Part shown: one piece after another, positions 53,942 to 64,000 of the stretch
Layout: the number at the start of each line of letters is the position of its first letter
Numbering within the stretch: the first letter of the stretch is position 1
Assembly (NCBI RefSeq): GCF_050624435.1
Contig: NC_134536.1
Coordinates: 4,840,758-4,904,757, forward strand
Length of the DNA stretch: 64,000 nucleotides
From: Tenrec ecaudatus
Lineage: Eukaryota; Chordata; Mammalia; Afrosoricida; Tenrecidae
Direction: 5' to 3'
The notes under the pieces: generated by a model
What the model saw: only the letters and a program-made list of their open reading frames with translations
What the model was told of the DNA's origin: nothing
Databases searched by the model: none
Program-made: the position numbers and the translations under genes

Positions 53942-54499
53942 ATGCCTCTTGGTGGTGAGGGGCTGTCCTGTGCACTACAGCGTGTTTACCAGAACCCCTG
54001 GCCTCGACCCACTAGGGACCAGTAGCACCCAAGCCCCAAGGTGGCAAGTAAAAATATCTCTAGACATTAACAAATGCTGGGGGGCAGAGAGTTCGGGACA
54101 CTCCCCTCCCCCACCATTGCGACGCAGGGGTCCAAAGGAAAGAGAGAGTCCACGCTGAGGTGGCCAAGTCTGCCTGGAGGGTCTCGTATTCACTCATCTT
54201 TTGAACCAAGTCCTTACACTCTGCTCTTGCCTCTCCCCTCTTGCTATCCTGTGACTGCTGTCCAGGCACTGCCTTGATGTAGCCCAAGCTCCAGTAGGCT
54301 CGTGTGTTAGCAGGTCCACGAGTGACGACCAATGCGAACTCAAGGTCCACGACCGACCGTCAAGAGCGAGGAAAGGAGCATTTCCTCGGGAAACAGGGAA
54401 GTACGGGCGGGCCCCACCAAGCTCGTGGGACATTCCCTGGCCTTCTCACCGCGCTGGAATGAAACGTCTTCATATGACTCTTCTACCCGCCTCTGTCAC
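53942..54499. other. No recognised gene
   Basis: GC-rich unique-looking sequence, no supported feature. Confidence 0.4.
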
Positions 54500-55065
54500 G
54501 CCCACCAAATGACTGGGTGAGCCATTCAGAGAGAGCATGCGTCACACTAACAGAGGGGGTGAGCCAATTTCCATCACCACGCCCTTGGCTATAAGGATGA
54601 GCCATCGTTGAAGCAGGAGCAGTGAGAGAAAGCCCAGGACCACTGTGAGTGGAGTATGTTCAAGACCTGTCTGAAGTGGCAGAGGCCAAGACCAGGACAG
54701 AGAAGCAGCACCCAAACCGTGGGACCGTGAAGCAGAGCAGCGGGCCGGCTTCCCGGCCACAGAGACAGAAGCCGAGGGGCCGCATGGCCGAGAGGCGGAG
54801 TGCTGGAGGCAGACATGGCTGCAGGCTGAGAAGAGGTGCGGCCGTGCACCTGAGGCTGAGCCCTTCATGTATTCTGACCCTGGTCTGTGGGAACCTGCTA
54901 ACTCCCCTAAGGAGCCCCCTTCGTCGAGGGTCGTGTGAGTGAGTTCCGTGTGTCCACTGGCATGAATTCTGGAAGGCAGCAGAGACGGCGAGTGTTGTGG
55001 GAAGAACAGTCGGGGTCAGAAGCGGTAAAGGAAGATGTAGTGTGGAGGCATGTCTGCCCCCTGCC
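54500..55065 (+). repeat. Possible ERV-type LTR
   Basis: 'cttggctataaggatgagccatcgttgaagcaggagcagtgagagaaagcccagg', 'caagacctgtctgaagtggcagaggccaagaccaggacagagaagcag' and 'ctggcatgaattctggaaggcagcagagacggcgag' read like a family LTR, with a TATA-like box at 54590 ('ctataagg'). I have no second copy in the window to confirm. Frames on the minus strand here overlap it and are not supported. Confidence 0.38.
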
Positions 55066-57151
55066 TCAGGCAACGGAGAAGCTGGAGGCGGTCAGGTATG
55101 GCCACGTCCATGCTGCTTACGGCGTCACTGCGTCACAAACTTTGGGAAGGCCTCTAGGGGACCCGCCTTCCCATCTCTCACAAGCAGTGAGGCTTTAGAA
55201 CCAGGGAAGTGACGGTTTCTCACTTCGGCCGTCTGACTCCCAACGGGAGATATGCACGCTTTGCGGGGCTTCGGCGAGTTCCTGACTTCCTTACAAATCT
55301 CACCATAAATTTTCACAAACAAGCAAACGAGGAAGCCTAAGTTGTCCTCTTGATTTATACCTGTAATGACACGGGCACCTGAAATATTTGTGTAATTGGA
55401 TGAGGCTCCATCAGCTACTGGTGCTTTGAGGTGAGGCCTAAATAGATAACCACACTCCTACCAGAAAATAAACTATGTCAAAATGGAATAATGTGGTGTT
55501 TCCATGCGAGCGGAATGATGGTGTGATATGCAAATGTCGTGCTTTGGGGGGCATGAGTAATATTCTCATTTCTCATAATCTACCAACCAACCGGGAACCC
55601 ATAAGCCAGTTCTCTAGGCAAATGAGGTGAGCGTCTGTAGGTAAACATGCCAAACACCCCGAGCATGTCTCCCTGAGTTATTTAGACTGGAGCACCCACA
55701 CATGCTGATGGGTCCCCTTTGCGTTAATTACTTCGTGAGTCAGCTCGCTCCTCAGGCACCAGCTGCAGAAAACACAGCAGAGGCTGGTTTCCCTGGGCTG
55801 AGCTCTCTGTCAGCAGAGCACATCCAAAGGCAAAGGAACCACCACCCCAAGTGTCCTCTCAAGACCCCAGAGGCCCTGACTAGATGCAGCGGGACCAACC
55901 CCGACTTCCAGTCGGGTTTATTAGGATCACCCCACCAGAGGCGAACTCCGAGACGTTATCGATTTCTCCAGGGAACTTGTTGGCATGGAAGACTGGCATA
56001 CATCGGATTAACTGGTCACTGGGAACCCTCCTGCTGCCCAACAACCTCCCCAACACCTACAACAGGTTGGCAGCTCCGGAGTCTTCAGTGTCCCCATACC
56101 CTGCAGAAACCAGGTGTCCCCGAGAGCCCACGCACAGACAGCGGATGCTGAGTGTCAAGGAAATCCACAAGGGATTTGCACCAAAGCAAAAAAAAACTTG
56201 AACTTGTGCCCAAGCGGGCTCCCCCCTCCCACAGCGATGTCCCATTCCATGCTCCATTCCGTGCTCTCCCCCTCTCTGCCCAGCCCCCAGGGCCCTACAG
56301 GAGAAATGCATTGGTTACCATTGCCCGCGCCTCCCCAAAGTCCCTGCCCCAAAGCAGCTCTCCAAGGAGCCACTCTGCGCACCACCCACCCACTCCCAAA
56401 ACAAATGGCTCTCCTCCAGAGGAATCCGCTCGCCGCTGCTAAGGGAATACAAGCTCTCCTTGCTTTGGAAAGACGTTGTAGTCGCCAAAGACGTGAAAGT
56501 GAGAAGCCAAAATCTTTCAGGAAGTGGAGCGGGGCACTTTGACGAGGTTAGCTTTTGCCACGTGCGTGCCAGCCTCCAACTCCTCCATAGCCTCTGACCT
56601 TGCGAGCCACGCTTTCTCGAGCTTCCGTGGGCTAACTGGGTCTCTGCTAATGACCTCGGTCTCATTTGCAACTGCCCGGAAAGGACCTCCCGCAAACGTC
56701 CTCCGTGTGACTGCTCCCCTCCAGGTGACCTCTCCCACTGGCCTCAGGGTCCTGTTCTAGTCTCAGGAGTTACGGCGGGTCCCTTCCACCACATCGTGGG
56801 CATCACAGCAGGAGGCCAGGCCAGATTCAAAGTGGGCAGAGTGTGGTGGGCATTACTTCTTGATGATCGGAAGATCAACAAAGTCACATTGCCAAGGGAC
56901 AGCTGTACCTGAGCGCAATAATTATGCACCATGGTTTACATTCTACCACCAAACTTTTTACTACTTGTATGCTATTCTTTATAATTCATGTTCTGTGATT
57001 CCCCCCTCTTCTCATGCTGCCCCCCTCTCTCTCACACACCCCTCCACTCCCACACTGACTAGACTGGCATGTGCCCAGTGTGTCTCCAACTTGACCCACC
57101 TCCACTCACATAATCTAGCAGATTCTCCTCACAGTCCTGCAGACAAAGTCA
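55066..57151. other. No recognised gene
   Basis: Frames of 76-149 codons on both strands at 55.7-56.8 kb, GC-rich, mutually overlapping. None shows a domain I know. No exon-bounded candidate was judged convincing. Confidence 0.4.
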
Positions 57152-57904
57152 GTGAAAACCAACACTTGGCTTATGATCTCTTGTCCCCCGAAACCCTGCC
57201 ATCCCCCGATCTACCCCACCCCAGCCCCAGGATTGTATGACTGGATGAATCAGATCAGAGATCAGGGAGAGTCCGGATGCGGAGGCAGGGGCAGTAATGG
57301 GGGTGAGCTCACTGGATGGGTAAGGAAGAGACCCGATGAGGGAATAGGGCAACACGCACACCGGAAATCCAATTCTCAGTGGGCTTCAAGATGGAGCCTT
57401 GGAGCGGATTCTGGAGCAAACAGTGAGAAATTGGATCTGACAGCCCACTCGGAGAGGAACCAGGAGCTCATAAAGAGAAAGTTCTGTGGAGTCATGCCTA
57501 CTGGAAGGCTAAGTCGGCTCATTCGCATGTGTGTTGCAGATCTGTGTGAAGAAAAGCTGGATGAAGAAAAACATGGTCTCGGGTACTTTGCTGACGTACA
57601 TCTGTCATTAGTCACTGTGAGAGTTAGGATGGGGGCCCAGACCATGATGGGATCTGCTGTGAGCAGCCAAGCAGTTGTGGGAAGATCAGGGTTGAGTGCA
57701 CCCGTTACTCAAATCACAGCCCATGATGTTTCCATGGGTGGCCAGGGGCCGTGTGAACTGCTTCAGATTACGGAGACACGGTGGAGAGCTTCTTCCCTTT
57801 GTCTGCTAGGTCTGAGTCCCACGTCGCGTTCATCAACCTCCAGTTTTTGGACTCAAGCCATATTGCTTGCTTATCCTGGGAGCTATCAGTGGCTTGCCGT
57901 GTGA
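57152..57904 (+). other. Longest open frame (250 codons), function unsupported
   Basis: ATG-initiated frame of 250 codons, the longest in the window. The N-terminal part is proline-rich (PPIYPTPAPG), the middle includes 'KLDEEKHGLGYFADVHLSL', and the last 30 or so codons run into an LTR-like repeat that continues to 58430. I recognise no domain. The 89-codon minus frame 57376-57645 overlaps. No start context, promoter or splice sites single it out. It could be chance, a repeat-derived frame or a lineage-specific gene; chance is favoured. Confidence 0.2.
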
Positions 57905-58432
57905 CCTACCATGAGACCTAAGGACTTTGGATTCACTCACTTCTGCATCTACAAGCCTGACCTGCTGGCATCCACTAGCCTGTGGTCTCCCTGCTTCTTG
58001 GTCCTCCTTACCAGTTCATCAGCCTCCACAACTACAAGAATCAAGAGAAGTTTCCAGCTTCCTTTGATATATCTATATCATCTATATAACTACAACTACA
58101 TCTAGCTAGATCAGTCGTTCTCAACCTTCCTAATGCCGCGACCCTTGAATACAGTTCATGTTGTGTTGACCTCCCAACCATAAAATTATTTTCTTGGCTA
58201 CTTCATAACTATAATGTAAATATCTGATATGCAGGATGTATTAGGTGATCCCTGTGAAAAGATGGTTTTGAACCCCCAAAGGGGTCACGACCCACAGGTT
58301 GAGAACCACTGATCTAGATATCTGTATATAGGTATGGGTAGGGGTAGGGGTATAGATAAAGATATGGCTTGATAGATAGCCCTCACTGATTTTGCTTCTC
58401 TAGAGGACCCAGCTTAACATAACCACCTGGGT
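57760..58432 (+). repeat. LTR-like repeat interrupted by SPIN
   Basis: 'catgagacctaaggactttggattcactcacttctgcatctacaagcctgacctgctggcatcc', 'agcctgtggtctccctgc', then after the SPIN copy 'gatagccctcactgattttgcttctctagaggacccagcttaaca'. The end (ttttgcttctctagagaaccc..ctaaca) is that of MaLR/ERVL-type LTRs. The left boundary is uncertain. Confidence 0.5.
58112..58311 (+). mobile_element. SPIN-type hAT transposon, non-autonomous copy
   Basis: 200 bp from cagtcgttctcaaccttcc to ggttgagaaccactg, with internal 'ccataaaattattttcttggctacttcataactataatg' and 'aaaggggtcacgacccacagg'. Flanks agctagat (58104-58111) and atctagat (58312-58319) match in 7 of 8 bases, and the right one fits the TCTAGA target preference of this hAT group. 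It lies in an LTR-like repeat. Confidence 0.9.
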
Positions 58433-59315
58433 AGGGAAAAAAATGAACCATTAAAATATATATACAAGGGAGCCCAGCAATTCCATTGAAACAGCCAAGT
58501 TAATTAACTCAAGAAATTTCCGCATTTCCCCACATCAGTGTAGGCCTGGCCTGAGAAACCAGAGGACGAATGTTTCCCCAAGGAAAAGCCCAATAATAAA
58601 AAGCCATTAACCTATGTCACCTCTACGTCTGAAACTTACACAAGAGTGGAACTATTGCCTGTCTGGCGCTCTGCGTTCACATTAACCTGGCTGGCCACTG
58701 CAAAACCGCCTCGTCTGAAATCGAAGAGGCCAAGAAACAAAGGGGGTACCAGCTGCCACCTCGCGAGGGACAGAGGGGAGCCAATACTTGGGGAGGGGGC
58801 CCAGGAGATGGGAGGGGATTGTTCAAACAGGCAGATTTAGAAATTGTGTGTTTTGGGGGCATTTTTTTTTAAAACACTGCTTGTTACATTTCTATTTTTA
58901 AATTAATGACATATACTTGATCAAAAATGCTAAAATGCTATTTCCAGCAAATTGCACAGATAATTAAGTCTAATTTCAAGATGTTTGAAATAATAGCCAT
59001 AAATCTTCACGGATCCTTGTATTCAATCTATATTGAAAATGCATTTAAATGTTATTTTAATACAGATTTTTTTCATCTCAGTGACTTTTTATGAATTCAG
59101 TTAAGTAAGAGCATGTCTACACAGAGTGGGAAAAAAGAAAAGTATTTGGGTAACTTGATTATTGTTATAATAGGTTTGTCCTAATTACACATATTGTTGC
59201 TTGAATTTTTACTGATTTTTACTTTTGGGGACACAAAATCTATACAGGGATTTCCCAAGTTATATACACTCAATTTGTATATAGCCAGTAGTTATTAACC
59301 AAGCCCCTAAACCCT
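58433..59315. other. No recognised gene
   Basis: AT-rich from 58.85 kb. No supported gene or named repeat. Confidence 0.4.
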
Positions 59316-59317
59316 AT

Positions 59318-59488
59318 TCTTATTATTATTGAGACAAGATGCATTGACACAGTGGCTGCAGAATGGGCTCCAACATACGAACAACTGTGAGGCTGGCGGA
59401 GGGCTGAGCAGTGTTTCCTTCTGTTGTGCTTTAGGTCACTTTGAGCTGGAACCTTGTAGATGGCACCGCACAACAACAACAACATTGT
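59318..59488 (+). repeat. RTE LINE 3' terminus with (AAC)n tail
   Basis: 'gatgcattgacacagtggctgcagaatgggctcc', 'acgaacaactgtgaggctggcggagggctgagcagtgtttccttctgttgtgc', 'agatggcaccgcacaacaacaacaaca'. True 3' end of an RTE with its short AAC repeat tail, as is usual for this clade instead of poly(A). Confidence 0.85.
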
Positions 59489-59745
59489 CCTTAATTTGAT
59501 AGCATAACCTAGCTTCAGCATCAGGATGAGGTCAACAGAGGGATAACCTACGTGCAGGTGTGTTTCTTTCCTGAACTTTCTGTGCCTCTAAACCATGGAT
59601 GAGCACTTTCCAGCTCTCAAGCTATAGAGAACCCATGAAATCAGTAATACCAGCTAACATCACATCCCTCACCCAAAAGAAGCAATTCTCCTCACATTCT
59701 GAAACCAAACTCCCTGACACCAAGTCCACTCTGAGCCCCAGCCTC
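59489..59745. other. No recognised feature
   Basis: Short unique-looking stretch. Confidence 0.4.
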
Positions 59746-60186
59746 TGTGGTAGTTACATAATTTCATGTCAACTTGAAGATACATAAAAGTATAGGGATG
59801 GCGTTTAGCCTGTCAATCAGGTCACAGCCTGGTGGTGCCTTCTTGTGGGTGTGGCCTTCTCATAAGGAGGAACCTGGGAACTTCCCTTCTCTCTGCCCTC
59901 ACCTTCCTGCTGGCGGACCCTGATTGCCGCCACAGCCCTGAGATATGACCACCTTCATTAGATCCACAGAGCTTTGCAGCCACCGGCCTGTGGTCTTCCT
60001 GCATGCTGCATCTCTGGCGTGGCGGCGTGCGTCTGGAGAAGGGCTTATGGACTTTTATTGGACTTAGGGACTTGCATTGAACTGAGCTGGAATGTTTGCT
60101 TGATGTATAATAACTTCTAGATACAAAGTTCTTTCTTACATATAGATGAGTGTCCCTGGATTTGTTTCTCTCGTCAACCCGGCCTA
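59746..60186 (+). repeat. LTR-like interspersed repeat
   Basis: Begins tgtggtagttacataatttc and 'atgtcaacttgaag', contains 'gtcaatcaggtcacagcctggtggtgccttcttgtgggtgtggcc', and ends 'gatgagtgtccctggatttgtttctctcgtcaacccggcctaaca'. Sister of 24172-24672. TG...ACA ends, length about 440 bp and the MaLR-like last 50 bases suggest a solo LTR. A 5-bp duplication is not clear. Confidence 0.55.
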
Positions 60187-60189
60187 ACA

Positions 60190-60335
60190 GAGCGACCGAC
60201 CCTACAGGACGGGACAGAAGGGCACCTGTGGGTTTCTGAGACTGGAACTCTTTCTGAGAGCAGAGCGCCCTGTCTTTCTTCTCCTGAGAGATTGGTGCTT
60301 ATCAGCCCAATGTGTAACCACTGGGCCACCAGGAC
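60190..60335 (-). repeat. AfroSINE, antisense
   Basis: 'gaccgaccctacaggacgggacagaagggcacctgtgggtttctgagactgg', 'gtctttcttctcctgagag', 'cagcccaatgtgtaaccactgggccaccaggactcc'. Confidence 0.82.
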
Positions 60336-60444
60336 TCCTCAGCCATCACATCAGGGAGAATTCATTCAATAGTTGACCAGTATGACTCGAGTGAGATATT
60401 ACAAATAAATTCACTGGCTCTGGGCAGAAAAAAATGTTCCCCAT

Positions 60445-60600
60445 GGTGCCACGTGGTGCAGTGGGGTAAGCATTGGCTAGTAACCCCAAATCCACCAGCC
60501 ACTCTGAGAGAAAGCATGACAGTCTCAGAAGCCCGAAGGAACAGTTCTACTCTGTCCTGCGGGGTCACTATGAGTCACAATGGACTCCATGATCTGAGGA
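60445..60600 (+). repeat. AfroSINE
   Basis: 'ggtgccacgtggtgcagtggggtaagcattgg', 'caccagccactctgagagaaagcatgacagtctcag', 'cactatgagtcacaatggac'. Slightly shortened in the middle. Confidence 0.85.
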
Positions 60601-60664
60601 CACAGACCACACTTACTCATTGGGTTGCAAAGCCAAGAAGCCTTCATTTAACCTGAATTCAAGG

Positions 60665-60845
60665 AGCCCTGGTGCTTAGGCGTCAGACTGCTAAGCTCAG
60701 TGTCAGCAGTCTGAAACACCAGCTGCTCGGTGGGAGCAAAATGGACTCCCATAAAGAGTTACAGTCTCAGAAACCCACAGGGACCATTCTACCCAGTCTT
60801 GCTGGGACCCTAAGAATGGAATCCACTCGAGGGCACTGAGCTTGG
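60665..60845 (+). repeat. AfroSINE
   Basis: 'ggagccctggtgcttaggcgtcagactgctaagc', 'gcagtctgaaacaccagctgctcggtggg', 'acagtctcagaaacccacagg', 'ggaatccactcgagggcactgagcttgg'. Confidence 0.86.
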
Positions 60846-61055
60846 CTCCTGCTCGCTCTGTAGAACTGGGAGCATGGCTACTTGAAGGAACATGCCATAG
60901 CTGAGCAAACAAATGGAATAAACTAGCTAAAGTATCAGCTGTATGTGCCCCACGTGTGTACACATAATGTAAATTAATAGCAATCAAAAGACAAATGAAT
61001 AGTACTTCCCATGCTTGCTATTTTGTACTTTTTTCTCTCCTTAGAGAGATGACAG

Positions 61056-61164
61056 TATACACTCGAGTACAAGCCGACCCAAATATCTGCCGCAGCACCT
61101 GATTTTACCATGAAAACTGCATGAAAAATGTGCTGACACACTCTGCTTCTACAGGAGTATATAC
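61056..61164. mobile_element. Short palindromic MITE (109 bp)
   Basis: tatacactcgagtacaagcc at the left, gaagtagg...-type complement 'ttctacaggagtatata' at the right; inner 'gacccaaatatctgccgcagcacctgattttaccatgaaaactgcatgaaaaatgtgctg' is the reverse complement of the copy at 38528-38635. Confidence 0.75.
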
Positions 61165-61399
61165 AGTCATTCATTTTGCTGAAGTCATAAGAGGGCCTAT
61201 TATTTTAAAATTTGGGGTTCCAAATAATGGTTTGTAATAACAAAAAGGGACTACTTTGCTAAGTCCCTCACAACATTTTTATGATTATGACTGGAGGGTT
61301 ATATTAAAGATGTTTCAGTGTATCTGCAAGTGGTTATTTTTTTAATATGTTGCTTGGAATGCATAGAAAGGCACACTACCTAATAGACAATAAGATAGA

Positions 61400-61600
61400 C
61401 AGTTACTTGATGTACAGCTCTGGGGGTAAATTAGGTTGCCTGTTGGATGGCTAGTCCCAAGGTCAGCAGTTTGAAACCATCAGCAACTCCTTGGGAGAAA
61501 GACTTTCTACTCCTGTGAACACATATAGTCTCAGAAGGTCATGGCGGGGGGCGGGGGAGTCGCTATGAGTCAGCATTGACTTCACAGCAGTGAGTTTAAA
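61400..61600 (+). repeat. AfroSINE
   Basis: 'ctctgggggtaaattaggttgcctgttggatggc', 'tcagcagtttgaaaccatcagcaactccttgggagaaagac', 'gtcgctatgagtcagcattgac'. Contains a small G-rich patch 'ggcggggggcggggga'. Confidence 0.85.
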
Positions 61601-61607
61601 GTTGAGC

Positions 61608-61702
61608 TGAGAGATTTACAGTCTCAGAAACCCATAGAGGCAGTTCTAGTCTGTCAACTATGAATCAGAATTGACTCAATGGCAATGAGTTTGGTTCGGG
61701 GA
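61608..61702 (+). repeat. Second AfroSINE 3' half in tandem
   Basis: 'gagagatttacagtctcagaaacccatagaggcagttctagtctgtcaactatgaatcagaattgac' is a second 3' half placed head to tail behind the first. Confidence 0.82.
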
Positions 61703-62214
61703 GTTGTGCGACACAAACTAAACTGTTCATAGCTCCTGAGAAGTACAAATGTGACTTAAGGTAGACAAGAACAAAACTTGCTACGAATCCAGAGACTGTC
61801 TGTAGGGCAATTTCCATCCATCAAGTTTCTGAATAAATTATCATCCTCTCCCGCACTCACAATGTGGATTTTAAAACCATATAAAGATATGCTTTAACGC
61901 ACGTCTCTCACAATCTAAGCAACGGTACAGTGGAGGTGATAGAGAGCGATGAATGGACATCCATCCCTAGAAACACTGCTGTGGAAAACTCAGTCCAGAG
62001 CTCACCATAGCTCTCTGTAACGGTATGTGGTATGAGACCATGCTTGATAGAGACATGGCCCTGCTCTCTCAACCACTGTAAGGGGTAGGGCAGAGCTGCT
62101 TAGTGAACTTGACCACCCATAGGCATACAGCCAGGGAAATGATGTTTACTGGGACACTGATTTATGAATCCAGCTCTATCTCCACCACTCTGAATGTAAA
62201 GAGAAGTGGGTTAT
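61703..62214. other. No recognised feature
   Basis: Unique-looking sequence, no supported gene. Confidence 0.4.
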
Positions 62215-62410
62215 GGACTCCTGTACCACCCATCCTGACTCACAGAGACGCTATAGTACAGAGTAGAGCTGCCCCATTGGGTTCACAAGGCTCTGGGTTT
62301 TTTTTACAGAAGGACCACATCATTCTCCCATGAAGCAGCTGGTAGTTTTGAATCACCAACCCCTCAGTTAGCAGCAAAACCCTTCAGCAACACACCACCA
62401 GGGATCCTTA
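62215..62410 (-). repeat. AfroSINE, antisense
   Basis: 'cctgactcacagagacgctatagtacagagtagagctgccccattgggttcac', 'catcattctcccatgaagcagctgg', 'ccaacccctcagttagcagc', 'accaccagggatcc'. Confidence 0.86.
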
Positions 62411-63065
62411 ATTCCCATACCACCCAGGTGCAACAACAGAAAGTTGCCCTATTGTTTAATTAAAATTACTTTTAGATCATGTTATAAAACATTATATTAC
62501 AGCCTGACTAGATCTCCCCTATAGACCCAATGTGAGTTTACTCTTAATTTTTAATATTCTCTGCTTTATAGAAGTGGCAACTTCCAAGTCTGGGAAGTTT
62601 CCAAATTTATGTGTCAGATATTAGGTTGGCAGCTTCTCCTGATTCATGTAGCTCTGAAGGCTGATGAATCCAAGAAGAGTGAGAAGATAACAGACTTGTG
62701 GCTACAGAGGAGAATTAATCCAAGCTCAGCAAGTCATTGATGACCCCCATGATCAGCAAGCAATATGACAGGTCAATAGCTCAGGTCCACAGCATCCACT
62801 TATTTTGGAATCAGGCTACACACTCAAGGAGGGTTACTGGGTTTTAACTGCCAAACATCTAAGAATCCCATCCCAGACAAGTTGGCACAACACTTTAACT
62901 ATCACAGTGGGTACTCATTCTTTTTAAGTAAAAAGTTGTAGAGTAAATACTTAACACTTGTGGACCAATCAATTCTAAGGATTTCTGAGTAAGTCCTTAA
63001 GAGCTGGAGGCCTTTAACTTCTATACCCACCGACCTTAGCCATTGTAGAAGGAAGAAAGAACAAA
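62411..63065. other. No recognised feature
   Basis: AT-rich, unique-looking sequence; no gene recognised. Confidence 0.4.
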
Positions 63066-63129
63066 AGGGAAGGGAGGGAGGGAGGGAGGGAGGGAGGGAG
63101 GGAGGGAGGGAGGGAGGGAGGAAGGAAGG
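63066..63129 (+). repeat. (GGGA)n microsatellite
   Basis: About fourteen GGGA units with GGAA ends. A minus-strand frame gives a proline-serine-leucine run here, a repeat artefact. Confidence 0.97.
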
Positions 63130-63143
63130 TCTTCCAGACAATA

Positions 63144-63215
63144 TTTAAACAAATCTCCGTAAAACTTTATTTATAAAAGCAGGCAACCTGTCAGATCTGG
63201 CCTGCATGTCAAAAC
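63144..63215. repeat. Possible ancient hAT MITE fragment
   Basis: 'aaaactttatttataaaagcaggcaacctgtcagatctggcctgcatg' resembles a block (ttatttacaaaaacaggc...ccagatttggcc) common to ancient mammalian hAT MITEs. Too short to assign. Confidence 0.4.
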
Positions 63216-64000
63216 TTGTTGTTTGGTGCAACGAGACACAAAAAGAATTGTTACTATGCCCTAAGCCACCCCCACTCTACAACGTTGTATATTGTGGGGC
63301 CTTTGCAATAAGTGAAATATTCATATTCCTATTCACATTTATGTTTCAATAGCTACATGCATCTAAGAAAAGATTTAGCCAGGCTTACATTAAACCCCAA
63401 TTCACAAATTTACAAAAGATCTTGAGGTGTTCTGAAATAATTAAGGGAAAGAAGGAGAATACATGACTAATTGTTTTTTCCAACTATTCAGAGGTTGTGG
63501 ATAATTGAATTTCACACTAGATTTGAATTATACACTAGATTTGACCCTTAGCCTCCTGATAGGCTAAGCATAAAGGTTACATAGCCATTCTTCAGAAGCA
63601 TAAAATCCTTCCTGACACTGTATTTCAAGATGTTAATCATAAATGTCTGAGTGTCTTAGTTGGGTTGTTGAGAGGCTCAAAACCAGCGAGCTGTATATAA
63701 TTGTAAAGAACTATTTACTTCCATGAAATGGTTCATGCAATTGTGGAAGTCCCAAATCCATAGGCTAAGTCGCAGGTTGGAGACCACTGCTGGTTCGTGC
63801 GACTTAGGGGCTGGTGAATCCACAATTTACAAGGCAAGCAATAGATTGAGACTTACATCCCAGAAACTAGAAACCAGGCAGATTAAGAGAAGGTGTGAAC
63901 TCCACGAGAACATCAGTTATTCTACTACTGGAGGGAAGTAACACCCTGCAAGGAAACTCTCCTTTCAACTTGTTAGTGAATCACATCAGGTCACATCATG
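63216..64000. other. No recognised feature
   Basis: AT-rich end of the window. The plus frame at 63723-63941 (72 codons) has no recognised family. Confidence 0.4.

Noticed and set aside
54590..54600. TATA-like ctataagg as a gene promoter
   Set aside because: It falls in an LTR-like sequence with no supported gene downstream; at most an LTR promoter relic.
55702..56542. Overlapping plus frames of 96-149 codons
   Set aside because: Three different frames are open at once, typical of GC-rich non-coding DNA; no family match.
56517..56760. Possible processed pseudogene (both strands open)
   Set aside because: I could not place it in any family, and no poly(A) tail or target duplication is visible.

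Overview
The window reads as nuclear DNA of an afrotherian mammal, most likely a tenrec. Three things point there. About twenty-five copies or fragments of the tRNA-derived AfroSINE family are present, with the typical phrases 'agtggttaagc', 'gggagaaagatg', 'ggcagttctact' and 'atgagtcggaatcgactc'. Many decayed pieces of the BovB/RTE-type LINE occur beside them. Three copies carry both ends and 8-bp target duplications of the SPIN hAT transposon, which among afrotherians is known from the lesser hedgehog tenrec. The species call is inference; no search was possible.

Layout. 1-7 kb: old repeats (MIR, AfroSINE, a MaLR-like LTR, a decayed RTE with endonuclease and reverse-transcriptase remnants, an ancient L1). 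7.0-13.3 kb: the clearest structure in the window, a nest of three minus-strand L1s. An outer 5'-truncated L1 with a 3' transduction sits between perfect 17-bp target duplications inside an AfroSINE, and two later L1s are inserted in it, one with a twin-priming-type inversion. 13.4-27 kb: single-copy-looking DNA with RTE, AfroSINE, SPIN, MER5A-like and LTR-like pieces. 27-33 kb: an AfroSINE carrying a 30-nt U2 snRNA fragment, an RTE ORF remnant, a short L1 with 15-bp target duplication, a possible mRNA 3' end, more RTE and a MIR. 33-42 kb: microsatellites, a MaLR LTR, AfroSINEs, the 5' part of an RTE, a small palindromic transposon and a plus-strand L1. 42-46 kb: the best protein-coding evidence, one internal exon on the minus strand at 43156-43376. 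46-64 kb: AfroSINEs, a MER5A-like element, a plus-strand L1, LTR-like elements, two further SPIN/MITE copies and simple repeats.

No complete protein-coding gene is visible. The window is best taken as intronic or intergenic sequence, with at least one probable exon of an unidentified minus-strand gene. The open reading frames are otherwise short, lack family signatures, or lie in repeats. The parts connect through retrotransposition: L1 enzymes would have moved the L1 copies and probably the U2 fragment, RTE enzymes are the likely partner of AfroSINE, and SPIN and the palindromic MITE are cut-and-paste elements.
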